Part shown: in pieces, positions 54,439-63,705 of the stretch
Layout of the letters: each line of letters starts with the position of its first letter
How positions within the stretch are numbered: the stretch's first letter is position 1
NCBI GenBank assembly: GCA_023480735.1
Contig: JAMCXB010000027.1
Coordinates: 62,001 to 126,000, forward strand
Direction: 5' to 3'
Source: Bacteroidota bacterium
GTDB taxonomy: Bacteria > Bacteroidota > Ignavibacteria > Kryptoniales > JAKASW01
DNA length: 64,000 nt
The notes under the pieces: generated by a model
Databases searched by the model: none
What the model was told of the DNA's origin: nothing
What the model saw: only the letters and a program-made list of their open reading frames with translations
Made by a program: the position numbers and the translations under genes

Positions 54439-57400
54439 ATGGAACAGAAAATCTTAAGCCGGGACATCAATGATTTCCACAGCTACCTGAGATGGAATTC
54501 GATTCAAAAGCACATCGACACAGACGTCTCGACTCTTGACATAGACTGCAATGTTGGAACAATGACGCTTGAGATCGCAAAAACGACATCGAAGCCGGTG
54601 GTCGGGATAGACGTCAATCCGTCCGTGATCACGAAAGCCAGAAAGAGAGCAGAGGAACAACAGGTACCAAACTGCACATTCCTGGCCGCCAGTGCCATGG
54701 CCATTCCATTCGATAACGGGTCTTTCGGGCAAATTGTTGTGGCTGATGCTCTGGAGCACACTGAGGATGATTCCGCTATAATCCGTGAGTGTTTCAGACT
54801 CCTGAAACCGAATGGTAAGCTTATAGTGAATGTGCCGCGGCCAAACTATTCCGCACTCTTTAACAAGGCATGGATTAAACGCATCGGACACCTAAGAGAT
54901 GGATACGAACTCCGTGATATCAAAAAACTGACAGCCGGGCTGTTTGACGTACAAGGCTTTGATTTCAATTCGAGAGCGAAAAAGGAACTGGACAATTTTT
55001 ACAATAAGGGTCTGCAGATATTAACAGATGAGATCATCAGAAGCGCAATCTCTGGAGAAGAAGACTTATCGGAGGATCCCTTCGGCATAACCATTTCGTT
55101 GATCAAGAAAGCCAAGGCACAGGCGAAGAATCGTTCTCTCCGCGTCCTACACGTCGGATGGGGCCATCCGCCGAATCTGTCTGCAGGTCCGATATACTAT
55201 CTGCATAACCTGTGTATGCAGCAGCAGCTGGATAATATGGAAGTTGCGTGTTTCGTCGCGGGGGAGTCGTCAAACACCGAAAACAGGGCGCCTTTCCTCT
55301 CCGCTTCTACATTCGATGGGGTTCAGTATTTCATGGTGCAGAACAGGCCGGCTCATTATTTCGATTGGTCTAACCCTGACCGGGAGACAGAGAATCATGA
55401 AATAGACGTCCTGTTCGACAAGATGCTTCATGACTGGCGGCCGGATGTCGTTCATTTCCACAATCTTATCGGTCTTTCGATGTCTTTGCCAATTATGGCA
55501 AAGAAGTTCGGGGCCGCGACGATACTGTCCGCACACAACTATTGGATGATTTGCACCAGGGATGATCTTTTCGCGCCAAACGAAGAAGTGTGCGGCGGTC
55601 CGAAAGACGGTTCAAGGTGCGCCTCGTGCGTAGGGAACGCAGACAGGGTTACAGATTTTATTTACCGGACCTCGAAATCAAAGGAAGTGCTTGCCAACTT
55701 TTGTGACAGGATCCTTGCCGTTTCAGAGAGAGTCGGTCAGCTGTTCAAGGACTTCGGCGTTCCTGATAACAAGGTCCTTACTCAGCATATTGGTTCCGTC
55801 GCGGCAGAAGAAATATGGAACCGTGTCGGACAGCATCGGAGCAAACATCAGTCGATAAAAACTCCCATCAAGTTTGCGTACTTCGGAACTCTATCAGTAA
55901 GAAAGGGGAGCCACTTAATACTCGAAGCTGCAAGATACCTGAAGGAATATGACGGACAGTTTGTTATTGAAATCTACGGCGGCGGTGAGCCGCAGAGCTA
56001 CAGGAAAAGGTTGGATTCGCTTCTGAATGAAGACCCTTTTCTGCAAAAGGTCATCAAGTTCAAAGGCGGGTACTGGCAACAGCAAATGCCGGAGCTCCTG
56101 GCAGCAATAGATCTGGCAATTATTCCACCGCTCTGGGAAGACAACGGACCTCAGACGGTAATGGAAGTCCTGAGCGGCGGAGTCCCGATCATCGGCGCAC
56201 GAATCGGCGGCGTACCCGATTTTGTAATAGACAACGTTAACGGGCTGCTTTTTAAAGCCGGAGATGAATCCGACCTGGCTTCCGCGATGAAAAGAGTTCT
56301 GGACGATCCGCATTTGATCACGAAATTCAGAAAGAATATCCTCGTCCCCGTAACAATGGATGAGCACCGCGAGCAGCTCCGCAAGGAATATGAAAGGCTT
56401 CTTACGCAAAAAGAAGCTACTGAAAAAGGCACCCATAAGAAGATTGAAGAGATCTATTCGGATTCGCAACGGATGATACAGGCAAACGACTTCGATGGAG
56501 CAATGCAAAGGCTTGAGGAACTGTTATCGTTGTCGCCCATACATGTGGATGCTCACAACGACCTGGCTGTAATTTACGATTTAAAGGGCGACGTCAAGAA
56601 GGCGAAACAACATATTGAACTCGCGGTCTACCTGAACGAAACTGATCTGGTTGCCAAGAAGAATCTGGCGATTATTTTATTCCGCACGGGCGAAACTGAC
56701 AGGAGCCTGGACATCTACAAGGAGTTGATGACGACAGGCATTCTTGATATTGAAACTTTTTTGGATGCAGCACGGCAATGCCGTAATCTCAACAGGCTTG
56801 AAGACTCGAGGGCTTTCTACAGACACGTTCAGAAACTTGATCCAAATAATTCCGCGGCCGCTGCCGGGATTGCAGAGCTTGATACGGCATCGAAGAGCGT
56901 TAGAACATCTACTGATGAACTCTACAGAATGTCCCGGGATTTTATGTCAGCCGGAAAGAATGAGGAAGCCGCAAAGGCCCTTGAACACGTGTTGTCGATT
57001 GATCCAAAGAACGCAAAAGCCCTAAACGATCTTGCGCTTCTATATTCGATCGGAGGAAAAGTAGATACCTCAATTGCCCTATTCAATAGACTTCTTCAAA
57101 TGGAGCCTGCGAACGTGGTTGCCGGAAAGAATCTAGGAAGCGCATACCTCAGGGCACATAGAATCGAAGACGCTCTCAGTTCATATTACTGTGTCCTGAG
57201 GATTTCGCCGAAGGATCCTGAAACACTGCTTGCGATCGGAGATATTTGTATGGCCTTGGGCAAGACTGAGGAAGCCGTCGTTTTTTACCGTGATGTACTG
57301 GACTCGGACCCGCAGAACTCCGCTGCAGCCAAGAAGCTTGCGGCTATTCAACAAGGTCATTCGACATCCAAGAATAAGACGTCCTCCGACCAAACAGGCA

Positions 57401-60400
57401 GTAAGTCTGCCACGAAGGTACTTTATGATAGTGCACAGGCTTTCATCGGTGAGAAGAAATACGAGGAGGCGAGGGGGGCGCTCAGGAGTGCATTGGAAAT
57501 CGAACCGGACAATCCCTCATATTTGAACGACCTTGCCGTCACAGATATCCTAACCAACCGGCTGAGTGAAGCCGTCGTTTTGCTAAAGAAGGTTCTTGAC
57601 GCAGATCCCCAGAACAAGGCGGCACGGGAAAACATAGCCGCAGTACAAAACGCACTTTCGTCCGCAAAAAAGAATCAATTTGAAAGAATAGTGTGCCCCT
57701 ACTGTGGCACCGACGATGCCGTGCCGTTCAGGAAATCAGCAGACATAGTCAAGTGTAATAAATGCGATACAGTGTACCTCCGCACAAGGATGACCGAGCA
57801 GGGCATGAGAGATGTTTATCAGACATATGCCGACGAGAGCTCACAAGTAAGCCTGCCGAAAAGTGCTGAAGAAGTGGAGAAGAGCAATCTTAGAAGGGAT
57901 TACTTGATGGAGGAGATTACCTCCCTAGTAACGAAAAGGGGAATCTTCCTCGATGTCGGCTGTGCGTGGGGAGCCTTTCTAGATAACGCGAGATCCCGCG
58001 GATTTAAGACAAGGGGAATAGAGATCACCCGGAAGACGGCTGAGTATGCAGCAAAATCTCTTGGCCTGGACGTAACCTCCGAACAGTTCGTCGACACGCC
58101 ATTTGACAGGGAGTCGGTCTCCGTCATATCAATGGTCCATGTTCTCGAGCACCTTCCTGCTCCCAAGGCGGCACTCGCAAAGGCTTTCGACATACTGGAA
58201 CCGGGCGGGCTGTTTGCCGGCATAGTACCTAATATCGAATCACTCAGTTCAACTGTCTTGAAGGACCGTTGGGAGTGGCTCGATCCGCTCCATCATTATG
58301 TGCATTATTCACCATCGTCTCTACGCCAACACCTTGAGCAGGCCGGATTTATCGTGGAGAGGATGTACACGACATCGGGAGACTGCAACCGTGAATCCTT
58401 GAAGAACGTGATAGACTCCGCCTACTCTCCTCAGACCGAAAGAGAATTCGGTGATGTTTTAAAGGCGGTTGAAAAGGGCGGATACGGGGAGGAAATCAGA
58501 TTCTTTGCCCGGAAGCCGGGAAACGGTCAATCCGCCCCGCAGCCGGCGCTCCTTTCATCTGAACTGCTGCAGGATAACTTGTACGTGCGCCGCTTCGATT
58601 CACTTGACGATTACAGAAACTTTGTTTCCTCCGGGGATCCTGTCCTCCAGTCTGCCAAAGAATCCGGCAAGACGCGACTAAAAAATGGCGAAAGCTATCA
58701 CGTAAATGGCTATTGCTGGGTGTGTAAAAAGCCGTCCCGATTTCTCGTCGATACGATGTATACTTCACTTGCGGATGAGCAAGGCGTCAGCCCGAATTGG
58801 AGGGAGCGGCTGACATGTGTCCAATGCGGAAACAACAGCCGGATGCGTGCGTTCATACAGTTTGTTGAGGCGACGATGGGGGTCTCCAGAGAGTCGAAGA
58901 TATACCTGACCGAACAAGTTACTTCCGTGTTTAAGTATTTCAGCCGCAATTATCGAGGGGCAATCGGCAGCGAGTTCCTAGCTTCAGATGTCCCCCTCAG
59001 CCAGAAGGATAAGAGAGGCATCAGGAATGAAAATCTTACTCAATTGACTTTTGCAGACAAAGAATTTGATTTTGTTTTTTCATTGGAAGTACTGGAACAC
59101 GTACCGGACGTTGAATCGGCTCTTCGCGAAGTCTTGAGAGTATTGAAACCGGGCGGTAAGTTTGTCTTCACGGTGCCCTTTCTCAACGATTCTGAGAAGA
59201 CCGTCGTCAGGGCGAGGGTTGAAGACGGCGCCGTCAAACATATCCTTCCGCCCGAATATCATGGAGATCCGATCCGCGATCAAGGGAGCCTCTGTTACCG
59301 TCATTTCGGGTGGGATATAATAGATGATCTGAAGAGACTCGGTTACGGCGATGCAGCCATATTCCTTGTACACTCGCATAACTACGGTTACGTGGGATTT
59401 CCTCATGTGATTCTTGTAGCACAGAAGGAAGGCAAACTTGCCTTTCCCGAAAATATTGGGATGATTGACCAACCGGAAGAGAACTATATGATGCCGAACG
59501 AGAAGAAACATCTTGGCGGATTACCGAATGTCGCCGCTGCCTCAATTAACGAACTCTACGAAAAGTCGCAGACGTTCATATCAGCCGGAAAGAACGACGA
59601 GGCCATTAATGTCCTTCAAGAGATACTTTCGTTAGATCCGGTCAATCAAAAGGCCTTGAACGATCTAGCCGTCCTATATTCACTCAAGGGAAGGTTGTCA
59701 GAATCGATAGCCCTGCTGAACCGTCTTCTCCAAATTGAACCTGCGAATGCAATTGCCGGCAAGAATCTTGGCAGTCTTTATCTCAGGGCGAACAAAGTGG
59801 AGAATGCGCTTAATTCGTACTACCAGGTCTTACAGAGTTCGCCGAATGATACGGACGCGCTCCTGGCAATCGCTGACATCTGTCTGGCCCTCGGCAAAAC
59901 AAAGGAAGCTGTCACGTTCTATCAGAAGGTGCTCAATACAGATCCTCAGAATGTTCAGGCAACAAGCAGGCTTGTGGTAATTCAACAGGACTTCCTGGAT
60001 AAACTGAACAATTCGGGCATTCCGGCGGACATTGCGGATACTAAAACGACCGGACCCACAGTTTCACTCTCGAAGGAAGAAGAGCATCGTATACGTATAG
60101 GTTCACCATTACCAGGAGCTGCGGACGGGATTGCCGACTGGGGTGAGTTCACCGTGAAGGAGCTTTATGACAAGGCCCAACTCCTTATAGGCGAGGGCAA
60201 GTACGAGGAAGCAAAGGAGACGCTTAAGCGCGCACTGGAAATTGAACCGAACGATTCTTCATGCTTGAACGATCTCGCGGTACTGTGCTCCATAAGCAAG
60301 CAAAACAACACGGCAATTGAACTTCTGCGTAGACTCCTGGAACTGGAACCGATCAACTCAGTCGGAAGAAAAAACCTTGGCAATCTATATTTGCAGGAGA

Positions 60401-63400
60401 ATAATCTTGAAGAGGGATTAAGGACATACTCCGAGGTACTGAAGACTGTCCCAAACGACGTTGAATCGCTCCTGACAATTGCAAGGATCTGCCTTGCACT
60501 CAACAAACCAGAAGATGCGAATCTATTCTTCGGCAAAGTACTGACGACGACGCAGGACCCAGAACTGCTAAGACAGACCTTGTTGGAACTTGAGAAGATA
60601 GAGTTTAATCAATCTCAAGATGCATCCAGAATGCTAACTTCAAGCTTGCCTGCCGACTCGGGCGGAAGAAATGCCAACGGAGACCGCCCATTGCCTTTGG
60701 TTTCGATAATTCTGCTAGTTTATAACAAGTTGGGCTTCTCCAAGAGATGTATCGAGTCCATACTCGCAACGGTGAATTACAGCAATTACGAGATAGTGGT
60801 AACTGATAATGCCTCGACAGACGGGACTTACGAGTACATGAGCGAGTTGGCAAATCGTCTTGAGAAAGTAAGGTACGTACGGAACGATAGCAATCTGGGT
60901 TTCGTCGGCGGGTGTAACACCGGCGTTGCAAACGCGAGGGGCGAGTATGTGATTCTCTTAAACAATGACACGATCGTCAACAAAGGCTGGCTCGAGTCGC
61001 TTGTAGAGTTTGCGATGAAGACACCAGATTGCGGAGCCGTCGGGTCGAAGCTTATTTATCCAGATGGAAGGCTTCAGGAAGCCGGCGGAATAATCTTCTC
61101 CGACGGTAACGGCTGGAACTACGGAAGGGGGATGAGCCCTTACGATCCGAAATACAATTTCGTCCGAGAAGTCGATTACATATCCGGCGCTTCCCTGATG
61201 GTCCGAAAGGATTTGTGGGACGAGATTGGAGGACTCGATGATCGCTTTTCACCTGCCTATTTCGAAGATTCCGATCTTTGTTTTGAAGTAAGGAAACATG
61301 GTTACAAGGTCTATTACGAACCTAAGAGCTCAATCATCCATTTCGAAGGTACCACCAACGGTACGGATGTCAACACCGGAAGGAAGAGATATCAGATCAT
61401 CAACAGGCCGAAATTCGTGGAGAAGTGGGAAAAAGAACTCTCGGAACATTATCCGAACGATCCGCGAATCGTAGAAAAAGCATCATCCCGCGGGATCATC
61501 GGGAGGATATTTGTCACGGACCCGTCCCTTCCAATGTTCGATAGGGCCGCCGGTTCACTCCATTTGTTCAACATCCTTAAAGCACTTAGGGCGTTGAAAT
61601 ACCATGTGACCTTCGTAGCGGGAAACTGGAGCAACAAAGAATACTATAAGCCTTTACTGGAAGAACTGGGAATCGAAACGTATGCCGGAGACCCCGATAT
61701 GATGGCTTTCCTGGGACTCAGTGCTCCATACAAGAAGATCGACTACGCAAGACTATTTGAGGAAAGAGAGTTTGACTACGCCATCGTTGACTTCTGGTAC
61801 CATGCGGAGTACTATGTACCTTTTATAAGGAAGTATTCCTCTAAGACTACCATCATTATCGATACGGAAGATGTTCATTTCGTCCGGGAAATAAGAGAGG
61901 CAAAGGTCAAGGGGAATCGGGAATTAGAAAAATTGGCAATTGAGAATAAGAAGAGAGAGCTCGCAGTCTATAAAAAAGCCGACAGGATTTGGGCAGTAAC
62001 CGAAGAAGACAAAAAGGCGTTAAAGAAGGAAAACCTCCATGTCCCTGTTGATATTCGACCGGTAATTCATGAATTGCCTCTCGTTAAAAATGGTTTTGAC
62101 GATAGAAGCGGAATATTGTTCGTAGGAAATTTCAACCACCGTCCCAATATCGATGCGATCGAGTTCTTCTCCAAAGAAGTGTTTCCTATTGTCGCAAAAT
62201 CTCTTCCCGGCGTAACTTTGAATGTAGTGGGAAACAATCCCGGTGAAAAAGTGCGTACCCTGGCATCTGACAATATACTCATCAGGGGATACGTTCGGGA
62301 CCTCTCGCAGTACTACGGCAACTGCAGAGTGTGCGTGGCACCCCTTCGATATGGAGCAGGACTTAAGGGTAAGGTGGTTGAGGCACTTTCGTACGGCGTT
62401 CCAATGGTAACTACGTCTATCGGAATCGAAGGAATGGGTCTGCACGATCGATCAGAAGTAATGGTAGCAGACGATCCCAACGAGATGGCCGACAAGATAG
62501 TCCAAGTGTATTCAAATAAGGAAGTTTGGGAGCAGATCTCGGCCCGCGGAAGGGCAGCCATGGAGAAAACCTGGTCATTCGATGCCGGTAAGAAAAGCCT
62601 GGAGGAACTTCTGCTGCTTCCTGAAAAGCATGAGATGGAGAATGAGCAAAAGCTCACTTCAATAGTCATTCTGACTTACAACCAGCTTGATTACACGAAG
62701 ATCACCATAGACAGCCTACGCAGGCATACAAAAAGCCCTTATGAGATTATAGTGGTGGATAACGCTTCTTCCGATGGAACGGTGGAATACCTCAAGGCAC
62801 AGAAAGATATACGTGCGATATTCAACGAAGAGAATCTTGGGTTCCCGGCCGGATGCAATCAGGGAATTGAGATAGCCAAAGGCGACTATATTGTCCTGCT
62901 CAACAATGACGTTGTCGTGACAAACGATTGGCTTGAAGGGCTGATAGAATGTTCTGAAGCAGATACGAGAGTCGGCATCGTAGGTCCTATGACAAACTGG
63001 ATAAGCGGCTTCCAGCTGGAAAAGAACATTTCGTACAAAAAGGTGAGTCAGATGCCCGCCTTTGCCGGTAAGTACCGCCGGAAGAATAGGAAGAGATGGA
63101 TTGAGGTACCAAGGATCGCCGGCTTCTGCATGCTGATCAAACGGGAAGTTGTTGAAAAGATAGGCGGACTGGATACGATATTCGGCATCGGCAACTGCGA
63201 GGATGACGACTTCTGTTTGCGGTCGAAGCTGGCCGGGTTCAAAGTGGCGCTCGCGGGGGATGTGTTTATCCATCATTTCGGAAGTAAGAGTTTCAGCCAG
63301 AGAGGAATCGATACCTATCTTGATGTCGTCAGTTCGAAGGAAAAGATATTCCAGGAGAAGTGGGGAATCACGCCTTCGGAATGGTGGCGAGACGGAAAAA

Positions 63401-63474
63401 GTATAACAAAGACATCGAAGCTCTTCATTCCCGTTACAGGGGTTGAACCAGTCCCTGTGCCGGTTCAACCGTAA
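54439..63474 (+). CDS. Giant multi-domain glycosyltransferase/methyltransferase, 3,011 residues
   Basis: ATG 54439 follows AAGGA. Domain order (approximate residues): methyltransferase 1 with LDIDCNVGT at 33 (1-229); GT4 transferase (232-659); TPR array (667-1078); zinc ribbon CPYCG/CNKC plus methyltransferase 2 with FLDVGCAWG (1085-1362); methyltransferase 3 with CWVC/CVQCG cysteines and EVLEHVPDVESAL (1382-1671); TPR array (1703-2056); GT2 with LLNND, D2177 (2084-2334); a second GT4 (2355-2733); a second GT2 with LLNND, D2824 (2738-2984). No signal peptide; probably cytoplasmic. One uninterrupted frame. Single modules are well known; this combination on one chain is what stands out. Product unknown. 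Confidence 0.93.
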   Translation: MEQKILSRDINDFHSYLRWNSIQKHIDTDVSTLDIDCNVGTMTLEIAKTTSKPVVGIDVNPSVITKARKRAEEQQVPNCTFLAASAMAIPFDNGSFGQIVVADALEHTEDDSAIIRECFRLLKPNGKLIVNVPRPNYSALFNKAWIKRIGHLRDGYELRDIKKLTAGLFDVQGFDFNSRAKKELDNFYNKGLQILTDEIIRSAISGEEDLSEDPFGITISLIKKAKAQAKNRSLRVLHVGWGHPPNLSAGPIYYLHNLCMQQQLDNMEVACFVAGESSNTENRAPFLSASTFDGVQYFMVQNRPAHYFDWSNPDRETENHEIDVLFDKMLHDWRPDVVHFHNLIGLSMSLPIMAKKFGAATILSAHNYWMICTRDDLFAPNEEVCGGPKDGSRCASCVGNADRVTDFIYRTSKSKEVLANFCDRILAVSERVGQLFKDFGVPDNKVLTQHIGSVAAEEIWNRVGQHRSKHQSIKTPIKFAYFGTLSVRKGSHLILEAARYLKEYDGQFVIEIYGGGEPQSYRKRLDSLLNEDPFLQKVIKFKGGYWQQQMPELLAAIDLAIIPPLWEDNGPQTVMEVLSGGVPIIGARIGGVPDFVIDNVNGLLFKAGDESDLASAMKRVLDDPHLITKFRKNILVPVTMDEHREQLRKEYERLLTQKEATEKGTHKKIEEIYSDSQRMIQANDFDGAMQRLEELLSLSPIHVDAHNDLAVIYDLKGDVKKAKQHIELAVYLNETDLVAKKNLAIILFRTGETDRSLDIYKELMTTGILDIETFLDAARQCRNLNRLEDSRAFYRHVQKLDPNNSAAAAGIAELDTASKSVRTSTDELYRMSRDFMSAGKNEEAAKALEHVLSIDPKNAKALNDLALLYSIGGKVDTSIALFNRLLQMEPANVVAGKNLGSAYLRAHRIEDALSSYYCVLRISPKDPETLLAIGDICMALGKTEEAVVFYRDVLDSDPQNSAAAKKLAAIQQGHSTSKNKTSSDQTGSKSATKVLYDSAQAFIGEKKYEEARGALRSALEIEPDNPSYLNDLAVTDILTNRLSEAVVLLKKVLDADPQNKAARENIAAVQNALSSAKKNQFERIVCPYCGTDDAVPFRKSADIVKCNKCDTVYLRTRMTEQGMRDVYQTYADESSQVSLPKSAEEVEKSNLRRDYLMEEITSLVTKRGIFLDVGCAWGAFLDNARSRGFKTRGIEITRKTAEYAAKSLGLDVTSEQFVDTPFDRESVSVISMVHVLEHLPAPKAALAKAFDILEPGGLFAGIVPNIESLSSTVLKDRWEWLDPLHHYVHYSPSSLRQHLEQAGFIVERMYTTSGDCNRESLKNVIDSAYSPQTEREFGDVLKAVEKGGYGEEIRFFARKPGNGQSAPQPALLSSELLQDNLYVRRFDSLDDYRNFVSSGDPVLQSAKESGKTRLKNGESYHVNGYCWVCKKPSRFLVDTMYTSLADEQGVSPNWRERLTCVQCGNNSRMRAFIQFVEATMGVSRESKIYLTEQVTSVFKYFSRNYRGAIGSEFLASDVPLSQKDKRGIRNENLTQLTFADKEFDFVFSLEVLEHVPDVESALREVLRVLKPGGKFVFTVPFLNDSEKTVVRARVEDGAVKHILPPEYHGDPIRDQGSLCYRHFGWDIIDDLKRLGYGDAAIFLVHSHNYGYVGFPHVILVAQKEGKLAFPENIGMIDQPEENYMMPNEKKHLGGLPNVAAASINELYEKSQTFISAGKNDEAINVLQEILSLDPVNQKALNDLAVLYSLKGRLSESIALLNRLLQIEPANAIAGKNLGSLYLRANKVENALNSYYQVLQSSPNDTDALLAIADICLALGKTKEAVTFYQKVLNTDPQNVQATSRLVVIQQDFLDKLNNSGIPADIADTKTTGPTVSLSKEEEHRIRIGSPLPGAADGIADWGEFTVKELYDKAQLLIGEGKYEEAKETLKRALEIEPNDSSCLNDLAVLCSISKQNNTAIELLRRLLELEPINSVGRKNLGNLYLQENNLEEGLRTYSEVLKTVPNDVESLLTIARICLALNKPEDANLFFGKVLTTTQDPELLRQTLLELEKIEFNQSQDASRMLTSSLPADSGGRNANGDRPLPLVSIILLVYNKLGFSKRCIESILATVNYSNYEIVVTDNASTDGTYEYMSELANRLEKVRYVRNDSNLGFVGGCNTGVANARGEYVILLNNDTIVNKGWLESLVEFAMKTPDCGAVGSKLIYPDGRLQEAGGIIFSDGNGWNYGRGMSPYDPKYNFVREVDYISGASLMVRKDLWDEIGGLDDRFSPAYFEDSDLCFEVRKHGYKVYYEPKSSIIHFEGTTNGTDVNTGRKRYQIINRPKFVEKWEKELSEHYPNDPRIVEKASSRGIIGRIFVTDPSLPMFDRAAGSLHLFNILKALRALKYHVTFVAGNWSNKEYYKPLLEELGIETYAGDPDMMAFLGLSAPYKKIDYARLFEEREFDYAIVDFWYHAEYYVPFIRKYSSKTTIIIDTEDVHFVREIREAKVKGNRELEKLAIENKKRELAVYKKADRIWAVTEEDKKALKKENLHVPVDIRPVIHELPLVKNGFDDRSGILFVGNFNHRPNIDAIEFFSKEVFPIVAKSLPGVTLNVVGNNPGEKVRTLASDNILIRGYVRDLSQYYGNCRVCVAPLRYGAGLKGKVVEALSYGVPMVTTSIGIEGMGLHDRSEVMVADDPNEMADKIVQVYSNKEVWEQISARGRAAMEKTWSFDAGKKSLEELLLLPEKHEMENEQKLTSIVILTYNQLDYTKITIDSLRRHTKSPYEIIVVDNASSDGTVEYLKAQKDIRAIFNEENLGFPAGCNQGIEIAKGDYIVLLNNDVVVTNDWLEGLIECSEADTRVGIVGPMTNWISGFQLEKNISYKKVSQMPAFAGKYRRKNRKRWIEVPRIAGFCMLIKREVVEKIGGLDTIFGIGNCEDDDFCLRSKLAGFKVALAGDVFIHHFGSKSFSQRGIDTYLDVVSSKEKIFQEKWGITPSEWWRDGKSITKTSKLFIPVTGVEPVPVPVQP
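56917..57354 (+). repeat. TPR segment copy A inside the giant gene
   Basis: 146 residues (827-972) that align without gaps to 59551-59988, with 92 of 146 identical residues by direct comparison. It begins ELYRMS and ends AAIQQ. Confidence 0.9.
59551..59988 (+). repeat. TPR segment copy B inside the giant gene
   Basis: Residues 1705-1850, the gap-free partner of the segment at 56917-57354. A third, more diverged copy starts at 60160 with ELYDKAQ. Confidence 0.9.
63441..63470 (+). terminator. Hairpin overlapping the end of the giant gene
   Basis: A perfect nine-base stem (63441-63449 with 63462-63470) with a 12-base loop lies inside the last coding bases, just before the TAA at 63472. There is no T-run. 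It may end or protect the long message, or may only reflect the Val-Pro repeat it encodes. Confidence 0.4.
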
Positions 63475-63513
63475 CGACGTCATAGGATACGGCTGGGAAC
63501 GGCAGCTCTTACA

Positions 63514-63637
63514 GTACCCCCACACTTATGGTTTCTCGCCAAGCCGCATATGAGCTCGCAAAGCGAACCGCTCGTCAACATTTCTTTGCGTTCTTGGCGC
63601 CTTTGCGAGAGAAATAACCCTTTCAGTGAGGCATTAC
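63514..63637. mobile_element. MITE-like element A, copy 3
   Basis: A full 124-base copy, flanked by a perfect 8-base duplication CTCTTACA (63506-63513 and 63638-63645). Compared with copy 1 it has three changes; one turns a pair of the inner stem into a G-T/G-U type pair. It lies between the giant gene and prfB, 68 bases before the prfB start. Confidence 0.88.
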
Positions 63638-63705
63638 CTCTTACATCTATAAGCAATTGTCTATCTTATGATCCTCAATTAAATTATATCCAAAAAGGTA
63701 TAAGA

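Noticed and set aside
62716-63525. A 269-codon minus-strand frame at the end of the giant gene
   Set aside because: It overlaps the second GT2 domain, which has intact motifs; no recognisable protein on the minus strand.
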